From NCBI GenBank assembly GCA_039621445.1, contig CP154955.1:31044527-31108526 (forward strand): a DNA stretch of 64,000 nucleotides, in the 5' to 3' direction. Below are positions 9,417 to 21,732 of this stretch, one piece after another; position 1 is the first letter of the stretch, and the number at the start of each line of letters is the position of its first letter. The notes below the pieces were generated by a model. That model saw only the letters and a program-made list of their open reading frames with translations, searched no databases and was not told where the DNA came from. Source of the stretch: Euglena gracilis (Eukaryota > Euglenida > Euglenophyceae > Euglenales). The translations under genes and the position numbers were made by a program.

Positions 9417-11521
9417 AAAGCTGTCCCCCAGCAGGGGGTTTAAATGTACGGTGGCAGCCCCAGGAGGATGCCCCCACAGGGGCAGTGGAGGACAAGGGGG
9501 CAACCCCCCCTCAACATTCTTTGTCAGTGCCCATGGCAGGGGCAAACCAAAACAAGGGGGAGACCCAAACAGGGGCCCCTATGGTATGTCAATCGACAAC
9601 ACCAATGACAAAGTGGAGAATCAGAGAGACTGTGAGCAGAGCATGCACACCCCCCCAGCCACCTTTAGAGAAAGCTCATTCCCCAGGGGCACCAGGGGTG
9701 CAATGTCCAACACCCCCCACCCAGCTCCCAGAAAATCATCTAATTTTGAAAATAAATTCCATGGAGGAAAAACGGGGAGACACCCCCCTGTACCACAGAC
9801 TTCAAAAAAGTCTAAAATGGTGGACAAAAAATGCCCCCCCAGCAACATGTCAATTGATAAAAAAGGGAATTCAACCCCCATGGGTGAATCCCCCAAAATT
9901 GTCCACCCACCCAAAACCCAGAGCCAACCTAGACCTGAACCAGGCAGAAAAAATTCTGCAGGATTACGAAAAAACTGGATCAGTGAAACGAGTTTGGGAT
10001 TCAGAAACCCAACATTTGATCCCATGGTTTTTAATTTCAAAACCAGAAGGGGGAACAACCAAATGGAGAATGATCAGCGACTGCAGAGAAATAAATCAGC
10101 AGTTTCAAGTAAAACCATTCAAGCTGGATCATATCCAGCACATTTTTCCAGTTTTGGAAAAAGGCCACTGGGCAGCAAAAATAGACCTGAAAGATGCCTA
10201 TTTTCATATTCCAGTAAGTCCAGGCCTAAGGCCCTTTTTAAGGCATCAGATAGGGGGGCAGACCTGGGAATTTCAAACAGGCTGCTTTGGGCTAAATGTA
10301 ATGCCCCAAATTTTCATGTCAGTGATGAAAACCTTCGAAAAACTGTGGAGAAAAAGGGGCATCCAGGTGTTTATTTACCTGGACGACATTTTGCTGGTGG
10401 CCCCCACCCAGAACATTTTACAAAATCACCTGAAAACAGTTGTCAACGATTTGCTGGATTCTGGATTCAAAATCAATGTGAAAAAGTCCACCCTCCAGCC
10501 CACCCAAGTGGTAACCCATCTGGGTTTTCAATTGAACTTCCAGGAGGGAAAGTTGCAGGTGCCCCCCCAGAAAGTCAAAACCATAAAAAAGGAGCTGGGA
10601 AAAATTGTGAAAAAAGATTACATGTCAAAAAGGCAATTGGCTGCCATTTTGGGCCAAATAAGATGCAACCTAATGGCCCTGCCCTTTTTAAGGGCTTTTA
10701 CGGATGCCCTGGCAATTTTTTTGGTGGCAAAGTCCACAGCCCCCTGGGACTCGAAACACCCCATTTCCCAGGAAATCAAGGCCCAATTAAGGGAAATAAA
10801 AATTCTGCTGGACACCTGGGGGGGAAGACCCTTCCCCCACAATGCAACCAGAGTATTGCACTCAGACAGCAGCACCCATGCCTGGGGGGGGCTAGACATC
10901 CACACAGGAGAAATTGTGCAGGAATTTTGGAGAAAGGACTCCATTTTGCACATCAACGTAAAGGAGCTCAGTGCAGCAATCAACACTGTGAAAAGTTTGA
11001 GCAAACCTGGAGAAACCGTTTCTTTGTCTGTGGACAACCAGGTAATTTACTTTTACCTAACAAAAGGTGGGGGCAGAAAGGACCCCTTCAACAAAATGCT
11101 GAGACCATTTTTCAAATGGTGCATGGAAAAACAAGTAAACCTCCAAGTCAACTGGGTGCCTTCAAAAGAATGCCTGGCAGACCCCATCAGCAGATGGGAA
11201 ATGGACAGGGGGGATTATTCTTTAGACCCCCAACTTTTTCAATGGCTCAGACAGCAATTCAAAGATTTTATAAATCTGGAAACAGATTTATTTGCCTCCC
11301 CAGGCAACAAAAAACTGCCCAATTTTGTGGCCAGGTGGCCACATTGGGAAGCCACAGCAGTAAATGCATTACAATGTCCACTGGACAACATGGGGGATCT
11401 TTATGCAAACCCCCCCTGGTCAATAATTCAACAATTTCTTCCCAGGTTGAAAATGTTTCCCCAGACCAAAGTTTTGATGGTCACCCCCTACTGGGATTCA
11501 GCCACATGGTGGCCCCATTAA
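9083..11521 (+). CDS. DIRS RT / RNase H / methyltransferase polyprotein (copy C)
   Basis: The open frame has 812 codons, but the true start is probably well after 9083 because the first part only mirrors gag in another frame. RT (about residues 320-480) shows K-W-R-M-I-S-D-C, K-I-D-L-K-D-A-Y-F-H-I-P and the catalytic Y-L-D-D-I-L-L-V (about 10,370). RNase H (about 590-690) shows H-S-D-S-S-T-H, K-E-L and S-V-D-N-Q. A methyltransferase-like domain (about 730-812) has F-A-S-P-G-N-K and N-P-P-W near residue 776, the N6-methyltransferase motif IV form. The frame stops after W-W-P-H. Copy B has one extra A here and reads on through a conserved tail, so copy C probably carries a one-base deletion at about 11,518. 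Confidence 0.85.
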   Translation: MGQRPGRPAISRPGWPTLPRPWWPIPQTDAQLQGQDRSTTPPHPIHHLKPHHAPEAPQDYQWAWRPRSKRSQWGLSKQQEGQWGQKYQLHHQQFQGQWGHQLSEGGNPQKLKSCPPAGGLNVRWQPQEDAPTGAVEDKGATPPQHSLSVPMAGANQNKGETQTGAPMVCQSTTPMTKWRIRETVSRACTPPQPPLEKAHSPGAPGVQCPTPPTQLPENHLILKINSMEEKRGDTPLYHRLQKSLKWWTKNAPPATCQLIKKGIQPPWVNPPKLSTHPKPRANLDLNQAEKILQDYEKTGSVKRVWDSETQHLIPWFLISKPEGGTTKWRMISDCREINQQFQVKPFKLDHIQHIFPVLEKGHWAAKIDLKDAYFHIPVSPGLRPFLRHQIGGQTWEFQTGCFGLNVMPQIFMSVMKTFEKLWRKRGIQVFIYLDDILLVAPTQNILQNHLKTVVNDLLDSGFKINVKKSTLQPTQVVTHLGFQLNFQEGKLQVPPQKVKTIKKELGKIVKKDYMSKRQLAAILGQIRCNLMALPFLRAFTDALAIFLVAKSTAPWDSKHPISQEIKAQLREIKILLDTWGGRPFPHNATRVLHSDSSTHAWGGLDIHTGEIVQEFWRKDSILHINVKELSAAINTVKSLSKPGETVSLSVDNQVIYFYLTKGGGRKDPFNKMLRPFFKWCMEKQVNLQVNWVPSKECLADPISRWEMDRGDYSLDPQLFQWLRQQFKDFINLETDLFASPGNKKLPNFVARWPHWEATAVNALQCPLDNMGDLYANPPWSIIQQFLPRLKMFPQTKVLMVTPYWDSATWWPH

Positions 11522-11695
11522 TAAAAATGAAAGTTCCAGGGACCCCCTGCCTGAAAATCACCCCCTACAAGGGCACGTTCACCAACTGCAGGGGGGAGCA
11601 AATGCCACCCCCCAGGTGGCCCCTGTTTTGCATGATTTGCTCAGGAAAATTTTGGAGGGAAGCAAGTACAAATTGCAACCATTAACGATTTCCTG

Positions 11696-12823
11696 GTGAG
11701 AAATCCAAGCTTAAGGCGTTATCAAAGTGCCTTTTCACTTCTGTGGGTTATTTTGGAGAAAATGGGGGTGCCCCCCCCTGAAGCCACCACAGACCAGGTG
11801 GCTGACGCTTTAATTCAATTATTTCAATTTTCCAAGGCCCAAGCCCGTAATGCATATAGTGCAATGCTTTTGATTCCCTGGTTTGGTGGGCTGAGATTCC
11901 ACACCCTGTTAACCCCCTACAAGAGGCTTTGGAACCAAAACCTGGAGAAGTATGGTGCATTTTGGGACCCCCTCCCAATCCTCCTGGGGCTGGCAAAGGC
12001 GCCTATGCCCACTGATATTTGTACATTGCGTACACAACTGATTTTTTGCTCACGAATCCTCTGTTTATACCGATCCTCAGACTTATCACAAGTCAAACGC
12101 ACCACCAGTGTGTTGGGTAGGGCACCCTACATCAAAATTAAGCGTAAAGGACAGAAATTCCATAAGTGGGAAAGGGTTGTGTCCATACCCCAGTGTCCCC
12201 AAATAAGCCCATTTCATTTAATGATGTGTTATGTGGCTGCCACACGTTCATTCGGCAGACCGGGGGGCCCCCTCCTGATTTCATTAAAACCCCCCTTCAG
12301 GGCCATAAGTGCAGACACCATTGCTTCTATCACAAAAGATTTTTTGGCCAAGCATGGGGTGACCCCCCAGGTGTGGGGGGCCCACTCCACCAGAGGAGCA
12401 GGGGTTGGTTTACTCAAAAAATTGGGCCTTTCAGCCCAAGAAGTTTGCGAAATTGGCCAGTGGAGGGGGGTGGCAGCTTTTACAGCCCCTTATCAAAGAC
12501 TTGGTGCCCAAGGTGCCTTAGAAAATGCCCTGGCCCCCTTAATTTCAGTGCACAATCTGGCCTCACAAGGGCAAAGTGCGGAGCCCGAGGTGTCTCGTAC
12601 TCCCTCGAGGAAAACCGACAAGGGAGGAAGGGACACCGAGGGCGAAGCACAAAGACCTTGTGGGCCCGACCCCCCCACCCGTAAAAGAAAATTTGTGTTC
12701 AAAAGCCCTCGGTCAGAAAATGGGGGCCAGGGGGGGGGAGGGGGGGGACACCCCCCAGGGACAAGAAGCCACGTCGCCCAGTCGGAGCAGCATCGTCAGC
12801 CAACTCCGGCGAGGCGGCACTAA
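11696..12823 (+). CDS. DIRS tyrosine recombinase (copy C)
   Basis: 375 open codons counted from a GTG; no ATG start is evident. Comparison with copy B suggests the original start lay upstream in another frame and that a one-base indel at about 11,660 separates it. The tyrosine-recombinase signature is clear: first arginine in G-G-L-R-F-H-T-L-L (near residue 67), H-S-T-R (about 229-232), G-Q-W-R-G (about 256, tryptophan in the H/W position) and nucleophile in A-P-Y-Q-R-L (Tyr about 266). The enzyme would insert a circular DNA copy of the element. The C-terminal 90 residues are low-complexity sequence read from the terminal module. Confidence 0.85.
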   Translation: MRNPSLRRYQSAFSLLWVILEKMGVPPPEATTDQVADALIQLFQFSKAQARNAYSAMLLIPWFGGLRFHTLLTPYKRLWNQNLEKYGAFWDPLPILLGLAKAPMPTDICTLRTQLIFCSRILCLYRSSDLSQVKRTTSVLGRAPYIKIKRKGQKFHKWERVVSIPQCPQISPFHLMMCYVAATRSFGRPGGPLLISLKPPFRAISADTIASITKDFLAKHGVTPQVWGAHSTRGAGVGLLKKLGLSAQEVCEIGQWRGVAAFTAPYQRLGAQGALENALAPLISVHNLASQGQSAEPEVSRTPSRKTDKGGRDTEGEAQRPCGPDPPTRKRKFVFKSPRSENGGQGGGGGGHPPGTRSHVAQSEQHRQPTPARRH

Positions 12824-13266
12824 GCAGAGACTCCTAACCCAACGCGTCACAATCCACACAACACCGCCGGCGAGCAAGGCATGGCCTCACAAGGTCTTTG
12901 TGCTTCGCCCTCGGTGTCCCTTCCTCCCTTGTCGGTTTTCCTCGAGGGAGTACGAGAGGCGGCACTAAGCAGGGTCTCCTAACCCAGCGCAGCAAACAAT
13001 CCAAACAACACCGCCGGCGAGCAAGGCATGGCCCCACAAGGTCTTTGTGCTTCGCCGTCGGTGTCCCTTCCTCCCCTGTCGGTTGTCCTCGAGGGAGTAC
13101 GAGTTCCTGTCTTCTGGGTGTCGAAGGGCAAATTAGGACAACCAACTCCGGCGAAAAAAGGCACGAAGCGGGACCTCCTAACCCAACACCACCAAACAAT
13201 CCAAACAACACCGCCGGCGAGCAAGGCATGGCCTCGCAAGGGCAAAGTGCGGAGCCCGAGGTGTCC
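12575..13266. repeat. Stacked inverted terminal modules at the right end of copy C
   Basis: The direct module at about 12,575-12,680 (GTGCGGAGCCCGAGGTGTC, ending AGGGCGAAGCACAAAG) is followed by inverted partial copies at about 12,808-12,955 and 12,957-13,110 (each running GGCACTAAGCAG to CTCGAGGGAGTACGAG). A third inverted copy at about 13,140-13,266 reads to GGAGCCCGAGGTGTCC and is the reverse complement of the left module at 8456-8575. Three tandem right ends are more than one element needs. Confidence 0.75.
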
Positions 13267-13460
13267 TCTTTTTGAGGCGAACATGAGTGTTCGCACCTCC
13301 GATCCCCCATTTCGGCCCAACCGTCTTTGTTTGGGAAACAACATTGCACCTTGGAGACGACATTGTGGGGGTATGTGGTATGGTATGGCCATCCACACAA
13401 AACAAAGCAAGGCACAATGTCGCGGTGATATCCGCCGGGACAACCGTCCCCCGCCCCGCG

Positions 13461-13780
13461 CTATTCGCTGTCCGACAGGTCGTCCACCGCCCTCAACATC
13501 CGGGGCGGCAGCCGCCTTTTCTTCGGCGGTGGTGGCGCGTCGGCCGGGGCCACATCGTCCTCCCCGCCCTCCCCCTCCCCCTCCGCTGGGGCCCCCTCCG
13601 CCGGCCCCCGCCCGCGGCGCAGCGCGGCGTGCACGGAGGCGGCGACGTTGGTGAGCAGTTTGTCCGTCGCCGCGGCCTGCGCCTCCTCGCGGCGCCGCAG
13701 CGCCTCCGCCGGGTCGGCCTCCGCCTCCCCCGCCGGCTCCTCCGCGGCCACCGGCACCATCCCCCGGCCAGGGGGTGGAC
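13461..13780 (-). CDS. C-terminal exon candidate, possibly the end of the cyclophilin gene
   Basis: The minus-strand open frame is GC-rich at third positions and ends with a stop at 13,461. It reads [12 protein letters not shown], then a charged helical stretch, an acidic patch and the basic tail [11 protein letters not shown]. Cyclophilins of CyP40 type end their fold with a D-C-G block, so G-M-V-P-V could continue it, but I did not find the connecting exon between 13.8 and 15.06 kb. No AG acceptor exists in the microsatellite just upstream (minus strand), so the exon start is unknown. Confidence 0.45.
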
Positions 13781-13796
13781 CACACACAATGGGTGA

Positions 13797-13843
13797 ATGG
13801 GTGGGTGGGCGGGTGGGTGGGTGTGGGTGTCACACACACACAG

Positions 13844-13874
<31 letters not shown>

Positions 13875-13901
13875 GACACACACACACACACACACAGACA
13901 G

Positions 13902-13933
<32 letters not shown>

Positions 13934-14042
13934 ACACACACACACACACACACACGTACACCACCCACCCCCCCCCCCCCCCCCCCCCCCCCCCCACCCA
14001 CCCACCCACTCACCCACCCACCCACCCACCCACACACACATG
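13797..14042. repeat. (GGGT)n, (CA)n/(CAGA)n and poly-C microsatellite block
   Basis: GGGT units at 13,797-13,830 are followed by about 120 bp of CA repeats with CAGA interruptions, a poly-C run near 13,967-13,996, and CCCA units. It abuts the 5' side of the exon candidate at 13,461-13,780 (minus strand). Confidence 0.95.
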
Positions 14043-15079
14043 GGAGGGGCAATTAGAGTCTGCTCCGCCAGGCAACCGACGTCAATGACAGGCAAACCAC
14101 GTATGGACGGCATGCGACAATGCCCTAGGTCCCTGCCCTTGTCACAATCACTGATCTTCACCTGCATCTTCGGCCGGCCACTGTCACTGAGGGAGGAGGG
14201 ACGGCGTGCTCACGAGAACACAGCACCACCCATGGAAGCCTTTGGCGGGCGCCTTCCACGCTGGAAGGGCCGGACGAAGCAAGAAAATGCGTGCGAACAC
14301 GATGACAGCCACCGTGTGCATAAAAAAGGGTGTGGTTTGACCATTTCGCCAACGACAGACCCTCTCTCCTCTGCTCTTCTTCCGACTCGGCCCAGTTTCA
14401 AACCAGATCCCTGTTGGGGGGTAGGGAGGGGCCGCCAGCGTTGCCAGTCGGGTGGTGGCAACGGCATTCTGTGGCCGGCAGCGGCCCAACCAAAAACGAT
14501 CCATCAAGGTCATAGATTCACTTAGTGACCCCCAGGGGGGGACTTTTCCCAGGCCCAAACCCACTGACCCACTTTCTTTCGAAAACCCACCCACAACCCC
14601 CCCCCCCCCACATTGGGGGTCAACCACCCACCAAAATCCAGCCAAAATCAGTCGAAACCGCTGAGAAAATTTTCCTGGCCCGTCCGTCCTTCGGCCGGAC
14701 AAAAACCTGACCCATCGCACCCCCACCCCTAGGGGGGGTTCCAAAAGGCCCTGACCCACGCACCCACTCTCAAAGACCCCACCCCCCTGAGGGGAGAGGT
14801 CACACAGGTGTTAAGTGAAAGTCAAGCATGATCAAGGTACCCCCCAACTTTTCCGGTTCCTTGACAGCGGGGGGGGGTGCTTACACAAGGGGGGAAATCT
14901 GACTTGGAGAAATATCCGCCGCTTTGCGCTTTGGGGGTCCATTGCAAATTGAGAACGAGGAGCTGCCCGGTGCTTATACGGGAGGGGGGGGGGGCTAACT
15001 TGCTTCTCGGACCAAAAACCAACTCCCGTGACTTTCCCAGTCCATCCCCTTCCGCTCTCCCCTCTCGCCCAGTGCACAC
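14043..15079. other. Gene-free stretch, probably intron
   Basis: No open frame here has convincing codon use or a recognisable domain on either strand. The sequence has many runs of 5-10 G or C and the mixed composition of the other introns. If the exon at 13,461-13,780 belongs to the cyclophilin, this is intron containing a small missed exon. Confidence 0.5.
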
Positions 15080-17560
<2,481 letters not shown>

Positions 17561-17809
17561 CGTGTGCGTGTGCGCGCGTGTGCTGAAGCACGTGCATGTG
17601 CGCACGCGCGAGAGTGTGTCTGTGTGCTGGACTGGCATAGAACAAATACATTGCACAGGATATGAACTTGAATAACACACGTCCCCGTCACTGCCAGAAA
17701 ACTTCCCCAGAACAGCAGAGGCCCCCCGTCTCACGGTCTCCTCAGGAGAAAGGGCGGTGTCCAAGCGCTTAGCGCCAAAGGCCGGCCCTCCCCAGGAAAC
17801 AGCGGTCAC

Positions 17810-19320
17810 GGTGGAAGAGCGGGCCAGACTTCGTCTCCCGGTGCCGCCGCTGCACGTACCGGTAGTACTCGTGGGTGAACTTCAGCATCCCGCCGCGGGG
17901 ACCGGGCAGCCGGCCGGCTACGGCGCTGTGCGGCCCCCGGGCAACGAGGCCGCTGGGAATTGGGAGTCTGTGCAGAGACAGGCAGGGTTAGACGACGACA
18001 GGCAGAGGAGCATTGCATGGCCTAAGTTGGGGGTCTGGATGACCAGCTCTGGGGGCACACATTGGGCCATGGACTCTGGGCTGTGATGGTCATCCGCAAT
18101 CCCTCTGTGGGAATTCAGAGGTGAGGAAACTGATATCAGAGGATTTTGGGGAGATTGTGGGAATATCATGGGAAAATTGTGTCAATCGAAGAAAAAAAAT
18201 TGCGGAAAAATTGATGTCGGGAGCGCAGACAAATCCGCTGGAGGGGATACGGAAAAAAATTATCTCTTCCAGAAGTTTTACGTAGTTTGCAATATTGGTG
18301 TGTGTTTTGAATGTGCCATTTACATTTTTTAACCGAAAAAAATTTCTTAAAAAAACATGTTTCTTTTATGATTCTCAGAACATGCTGATTAGAAAAAACA
18401 AATACAGAATTTGTTGGCCAAAAAAAGGGGAAAATGACGAAAAATTTGGTCTCAGAGAAATCTGGTTCAAAATTTGGCATTTTCTAAATTGAAGTCATTT
18501 CCAGAAGAAATCAAAAGTGGGCAAAAAGGCAATTTTGGCTAAAATTTACAAAAAACTTGCAAGATTTGGCAAACTTTGCGTATTTCACAAACAAAATAGC
18601 AACGAAAGTGCTTGTGTTCCCTGGTGAACCATTCAAAAAAAAAAACAGCTGGGACGCATTGCTTCTTCCATTTCAAATTGATGCGGACCGAGGGCGGAAA
18701 CGGAAAAAAAATTGCGGAAAATTGAACAAATTGCGGAAATTGCAGAAGCATTGCAGATATCAATTATTTCCCCAGCAAACCTCCCCAACCCTGGGAAGCT
18801 GTGTTTGCACCATTATTGGCGGGAGGGCACGCCGCCGCTCCCATTTCCAAGCAACCTCCTTTGGCCGTCAGTCGCCACCGAGCAGTCTGAGGAGTGGCCT
18901 TCAGCACTGGAGCGCTTTCGCCAGCAGAGTGCTCCACCCCCCACCCCAGGAGGCTGCCAGACCCAGGTCCCCAGGGCTGCCCACCGTCTCACCGTACCAA
19001 AAGTGCTGTTGCCTGCGGCGACCGACCTGCCAGAGGCCCACGGCACAAGGGAAGCGGCCACAGCGACCTTGCCGGCCCTGGCGGGGGCAGTGCGGCGGCG
19101 GTGCAGCCCGTCGCCCGGCAGTGCGGCACGGCGCCCGGGGGGCGGGGTCACGCGGGTCACGCGGGTCACGCAGGTCACGCGGCCGTGGGGGGCAGGGCTG
19201 GGCTGGTGGTACGGCCCCGGTCCAGGGGCCGGGGCACGACGCCGTACCCGTCCAAGAACTGCAGCACCCCCGCCACCGACGTGAGGCGCTGGGGCCAGGC
19301 GGGCCGGCGGGCGGCGGACG
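17810..19320 (-). CDS. Unidentified gene, two exons seen
   Basis: Exon at 19,213-19,320 (after CAAAG, before GTACCA) reads W-P-Q-R-L-T-S-V-A-G-V-L-Q-F-L-D-G-Y. Exon at 17,810-17,952 (after CCCAG, before GTGACC) contains M-L-K-F-T-H-E-Y-Y-R-Y-V-Q-R-R-H-R. Codon use in both is strongly GC3 and typical of the exons around. Phases of the two do not match, so another exon lies between or they belong to different genes. A possible further exon around 17,690-17,765 has S-P-E-E-T-V-R-R-G. I do not recognise the family. Confidence 0.5.
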
Positions 19321-19329
19321 CTTTGCCCC

Positions 19330-21700
19330 GGATCACTTTGGGGGACCACAACACATCGCGGGGGCTGACCCCGGACCCGACACATTGGCGGGACCCAAAC
19401 CAAAATAATACAAAAAATAAACCGGCGCATGAGTGAGGCCCTGCGGATGGCGGCTGTTGTGCAGACCCTCAACCGTTCAGCTGGAGACTCCAAACAAGGC
19501 GGCACCAGGGTGGGGTTCGGACCGCCTCCCTCCCCCTTTAAAGATTTTGCGAAGCACCGGAAACAAAAATTGGGACAAAAAAAATCCAAACATCGTGTTT
19601 TTTTTCGGTATGTTTGGCACTTTTTTTTTTTTTTAGAAATTAAACAAAACATACACCAAAAAGTAACCTCTCTGGCCGCCGGAAAAAAAATATTTTTCTT
19701 TTGGTTCTGGGGGTCCCGGACCTCCCCCTCCTCCCAGGTCCCAAGGGGGGGAAGGGGGGGTGGTATAGACCCCCTCCCATGCGTTCAAAGCCAACGCTCA
19801 CTTAACACCATGAATTCTGAACGGGGGCTGGCTGGAAAAAGGTGCTGGCTGGACCCACCCCCCAGGGGGGTCCAGCCAGCTAGGAGCTGGACCCGGAGGG
19901 CATCCGAAAAGCTTAAAAAAAAAGCCCAAATTCAGCTGGGTTAGCATTTTCAGCCAAAAAAATGCCATTTTGGACACCTTCCCCCAAAATTTTCAGCACT
20001 TTGTGCCAATTTTTTTTCGGTCCAGCCCAGCCCAGCTTCGCTGGGCTGGGCTGGACCGAAAAAAATTTGGCAGCTTCGCTGGGCTGGACCCAACTTTGTT
20101 TTAGTGGATCACCGGGGGTCCGCAGCCCAGCTAGGAAAAAACGTGCTTCCTAAATGCACCCCCCCCCCCCCGGGTAGGGTTCCTCTGGCTTAACAAAACC
20201 CCTGCTTAACACCTTGGGTGGCACGCTGAAAACCGCATTGGTCGGACATTATTGGTAAAAGGTGCACCTCGTGAGGTCTGTGTTTGGCGGCGTAAGTTGC
20301 CCAACTAAAGGTTGACGTGGAGGACTGTTTCAACCCCAAAAGCAGCACCAAAAGCCCTGCAAATTTTCCGGTTTCGGTGTTGACTTAAAATTTTCCAGGG
20401 ATCTGGGTGGTGTGGCAGGGGAAGAGGGAATCCCCTTCTTGTGGAAATGGACAAAAATGCCCTTATACATACATATGTGTATGTATCCCAGTTTTGGCAT
20501 CGGAGGAAGCAAATTTCCGCTTCCTACATTTTTTTTTGGGGGGGAGCAGTTCTCCGCTTCCCCCACCTCATGTCACACTGGTCTGACAATCAAGCACCTG
20601 ACAGTCTGACACAGTCCAAAACAAACTCTCTCCTCCCATAAGCCGAACGTACGAGGGAGTTTCCAGTTTCCAGCCTTAGATGCCAAGGTGCTCCGAGGAA
20701 AAGGATTCCCGCTTCCTTTATGCAAGTTCAGCTTGGGAGGAGAGGCTCTCTGCCACACCACGGCAACGCCAATTGATGGTGGGAGGACCCGCATAAGAGG
20801 AAACGGAAACTGGTTTCCTCGGCGATTTGCACAATTAGCTGAAAGGGTCCCAAAATGTCACTCTCCCATCGAGCCGGAACCCACCATCCACCATGTGCAG
20901 CAACCCGGCGTTATTGAAGCCACACAGGACTTCAAAACCATCACATCGACATCCAGCTCTCTATAAAACGGCTCCAACCCCTACCGCCCCGCCCCCTGCA
21001 TCGTTCTTAACCCTATCCCTATCTGTACCTGGATCGGGTTGGGCATGTTCTAGATGCTGACAGTCACAGCACAAACTTAGCAGGTGACCACTGCAGCACC
21101 GTTTTCAAGTGTGCGAACCAACCAGTTGGAAGCAGGTTCCAGCTTCCTGCCCTTACGCTTGACCACTCTTGCCTTCCCACACCGGGAATTTGAAACTGGC
21201 AAGAGGCTCGTACCCCCCCCATTTCGGGTCACTATACATGCGCCTCAAAATGCAGCAGAACCGGGCAGTGATGAAGCGTTTCTACGTTTCACCAATATTT
21301 GGGCACCTGTTGCTGATTTCGACTTTCGATCAAAAAGTTAGCTCCCTTTTCGCTCATTTTGGCCTCTTATAGAAGTCCCTCACAAAAAGCCAAACTTCCC
21401 CCAAACGGCGCAAAAACGAAACTATCTAGAAATAGCTGAAAAAATGTAGGGGGTTGGAGGAAGCGGTTTCCGCTTTCTGTTCCACTTCAAACTGCCAAAA
21501 GTTTTGGGCAACTTCCGCCGCCAGAGAATGTCCTGTGCCAATGTCTCTTTTTGTTTACCCCATCAATCATTCCATTGATTTCAGGAAAACTAGTGAAAAT
21601 GGGATTGTCCGCTTGCCAGATGCCACGTGGCATGTGGCAAGCGGACTTCAGGTATACATTTGAAATTATCCAAATGGGAATTGTCAGAATTTGTTACATG
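19330..21700. other. Gene-free stretch with GCTGGCTGGACCC repeats
   Basis: No convincing exon on either strand. 19,830-20,110 holds several copies of GGCTGGACCC / GGGTCCAGCC and TTTTTTCGGTCCAGCCCAGC in both orientations, a family that reappears at 57.9-59.1 kb. The rest (20,150-21,700) is mixed-composition unique sequence. Confidence 0.6.
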
Positions 21701-21732
21701 GATTTCCATTCGCAATTTCGGATTTCCATCAC

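Larger units (their letters stand above)
8453..13266 (+). mobile_element. DIRS-type retrotransposon copy C, nearly intact
   Basis: About 4.8 kb with a left terminal module, a gag-like ORF, an RT/RNase H/methyltransferase ORF, a tyrosine-recombinase ORF and inverted terminal modules. RT and RNase H are paired with a tyrosine recombinase, and no DDE integrase or protease is evident; that is the defining DIRS layout. The methyltransferase-like domain after RNase H is also typical of DIRS elements. Only two probable one-base lesions were seen (about 11,518 and 11,660), so this copy is the youngest of the three. Confidence 0.88.

Noticed and set aside
13797-14056. Plus-strand Thr/His/Pro-rich open frames in the microsatellite
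   Set aside because: Pure repeat translation with no codon bias or conserved residue.
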